In this document: piece by piece, positions 5,450-6,271 of the stretch
How the letters are laid out: the number at the start of each line of letters is the position of its first letter
Position numbering within the stretch: the stretch's first letter is position 1
Source: JBGTKH01 sp041744735
GTDB taxonomy: Bacteria > Planctomycetota > Planctomycetia > Pirellulales > Pirellulaceae
Reading direction: 5' to 3'
NCBI GenBank assembly: GCA_041744735.1
Contig: JBGTKH010000498.1
Location: forward strand, 1 to 6,271
Length of the DNA: 6,271 bases
The notes under the pieces: generated by a model
Seen by the model: the letters and a program-made list of their open reading frames with translations, nothing else
Databases searched by the model: none
What the model was told of the DNA's origin: nothing
Made by a program: the position numbers and the translations under genes

Positions 5450-6127
5450 ATGGCTAATAGCGACGATCCACGCGACCGTATTTTGAACGCCGCGGGGCCG
5501 GTGTTTGCGGAGAAGGGATTTCAGGCGGCCACCGTACGCGACATTTGCCACGAGGCGGGCGTGAACGTGGCCGGCGTCAATTATTATTTCGGCGATAAGG
5601 AGCGGTTGTACATCGAGACCGTGAAACGCGCACGGCAGATTCGCGGCCAGCAAGTGCCGATGCCCGATTGGCCGCCCGGTACGCCGACCGAAGAGAAGCT
5701 GCGGCAGTTCATCTTCACGATGCTCAAGCGGATGCTGGGTGTTACTGCGGCGCCGTGGCAGCCGCGGCTGATGATGCGCGAGATCCTGAGTCCCACGGCG
5801 GCCTGCAAGGAACTGGTGCAGGAATACTTTCGGCCGGACTTCAATCTGCTGTTGGGCATCTTGGACGAAGTCCTGCCGCCGGACACGCCGCTGCACAAGC
5901 GGCAGCAGATTGGTTTTAGCATCGTCGGCCAGTGTGTTTTCTATCGCATGGCGGGAGAAGTGGTCGCATTGCTGTTGTCCGACGAAGAACGCATGGAGCA
6001 CTACTCGGTCGAGGATCTAGCCGAACACATCAGTCAAGTGTGTCTGGCGTCGTTGGGACTTGGCCCGCCGCTTGCCGGCAGCTTCGACGACGAATCGAAA
6101 CTATCTCAAACCTCCGAGGCCCCTTAA
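5450..6127 (+). CDS. TetR-family repressor, CecR/DUF1956 type
   Basis: A 225-residue DNA-binding repressor. The N-terminal TetR domain (about 8-55) contains the helix-turn-helix TVRDICHEAGVNVAGVNYYF (28-47) followed by GDKERLY, a strong family signature. The C-terminal ligand and dimer domain has features of the CecR (YbiH) group: WQPRLMMREILSPT (103-116), FRPDFNLLLGIL (127-138) and SIVGQCVFYR (157-166). Escherichia coli CecR controls membrane and drug-sensitivity genes, so an efflux or envelope target is a reasonable guess, but none lies inside the window. The last 20 residues are polar and probably disordered. A palindrome within its promoter suggests autorepression. The ATG is chosen because the TetR domain begins right after it; no clear Shine-Dalgarno site is seen. 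The neighbour upstream, read the other way, is the nucleotidyltransferase-HD gene. Confidence 0.9.
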   Translation: MANSDDPRDRILNAAGPVFAEKGFQAATVRDICHEAGVNVAGVNYYFGDKERLYIETVKRARQIRGQQVPMPDWPPGTPTEEKLRQFIFTMLKRMLGVTAAPWQPRLMMREILSPTAACKELVQEYFRPDFNLLLGILDEVLPPDTPLHKRQQIGFSIVGQCVFYRMAGEVVALLLSDEERMEHYSVEDLAEHISQVCLASLGLGPPLAGSFDDESKLSQTSEAP

Positions 6128-6271
6128 TCAAGTAGCCGAAGTCGTGCGTGAGCCGCAGGGCTCGCGAGCTTAGTCGTGGGAGAGCGAAGGCTCTTTCACT
6201 ATAAACGGTGAGATCGCCCGCGGGGCGGTCAAAGCCTACCTGGGCGGGTCCGTGCCTGTCCAGAACTTGTT
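6128..6271. other. Non-coding 3' region with three stem-loops
   Basis: No credible gene start is visible after the regulator's stop. Three hairpins stand in a row: 6147-6166 (8-bp stem, loop GCAG, one wobble pair), 6181-6194 (AGAGC, loop GAAG, GCTCT) and 6212-6230 (8-bp stem, triloop GCG, one wobble pair). TATAAA at 6200-6205 resembles a -10 box but has no matching -35. It may hold the regulator's transcript end, a leader of a gene beyond the edge, or a dispersed intergenic repeat. Confidence 0.5.
6181..6197 (+). terminator. Weak terminator-like hairpin after the regulator gene
   Basis: A 5-bp GC-rich stem (AGAGC/GCTCT) with a GAAG loop, extendable by two G-T pairs, is followed by only TTTC. 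The stem is short and the U-tract poor, so termination here would be inefficient. Confidence 0.3.

Noticed and set aside
6128..6271. An open minus-strand frame through the right-edge region
   Set aside because: It also continues antisense into the regulator gene and has no visible start or motif. The hairpins in this stretch explain its composition better.

Overview
The window looks like chromosomal DNA from a planctomycete, probably of the Pirellulales type. That placement is inference. It rests on GC-rich coding sequence, a secreted protein whose visible start resembles DUF3500, a lipoprotein built of VTDxGL-type leucine-rich repeats, a large secreted vanadium haloperoxidase, weak or absent Shine-Dalgarno sites on most genes, and intergenic tracts of TGACGA-like short repeats.

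Layout, left to right. The left edge (1-149, minus) holds the 5' end of an exported protein, probably DUF3500. A 157-bp gap follows, carrying a putative promoter and two families of short repeats. The second family runs into the stop codon of the next gene. Positions 307-2259 (minus) form a three-gene unit read right to left: a SirB1-type transglutaminase-fold protein, a 100-bp gap with a 10-bp inverted repeat, a small multi-zinc-ribbon protein with a DksA/TraR-like finger, and an LRR lipoprotein that overlaps it by ATGA. The 270-bp region 2260-2529 has two divergent sigma70-like promoters, one for this unit and one for the rightward gene. Positions 2530-4095 (plus) encode an exported vanadium-dependent haloperoxidase with all the vanadate-site motifs. 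One base later it meets, tail to tail, a leftward gene (4097-5200, minus) that joins a nucleotidyltransferase domain to an HD phosphohydrolase domain. The 249-bp region 5201-5449 carries divergent promoters for that gene and for a rightward TetR-family repressor of the CecR (DUF1956) type (5450-6127). A perfect palindrome fills the spacer of the repressor's own promoter. The last 144 bp are non-coding as far as can be seen and hold three stem-loops.

How the genes work together. The three-gene minus unit is probably cotranscribed, but its members (two likely cytosolic proteins and an envelope lipoprotein) have no known common pathway. The haloperoxidase stands alone under its own promoter. The TetR-type regulator is most likely autoregulated. 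Its target beyond itself is not visible: the divergent nucleotidyltransferase-HD gene, or genes past the right edge, are the candidates. I see no CRISPR array, tRNA, rRNA, IS element or phage gene. Most of the window is ordinary accessory or housekeeping content. The points most worth a second look are the chloroperoxidase-like active site, the operator inside the promoter spacer, and the uncharacterised nucleotidyltransferase-HD fusion.
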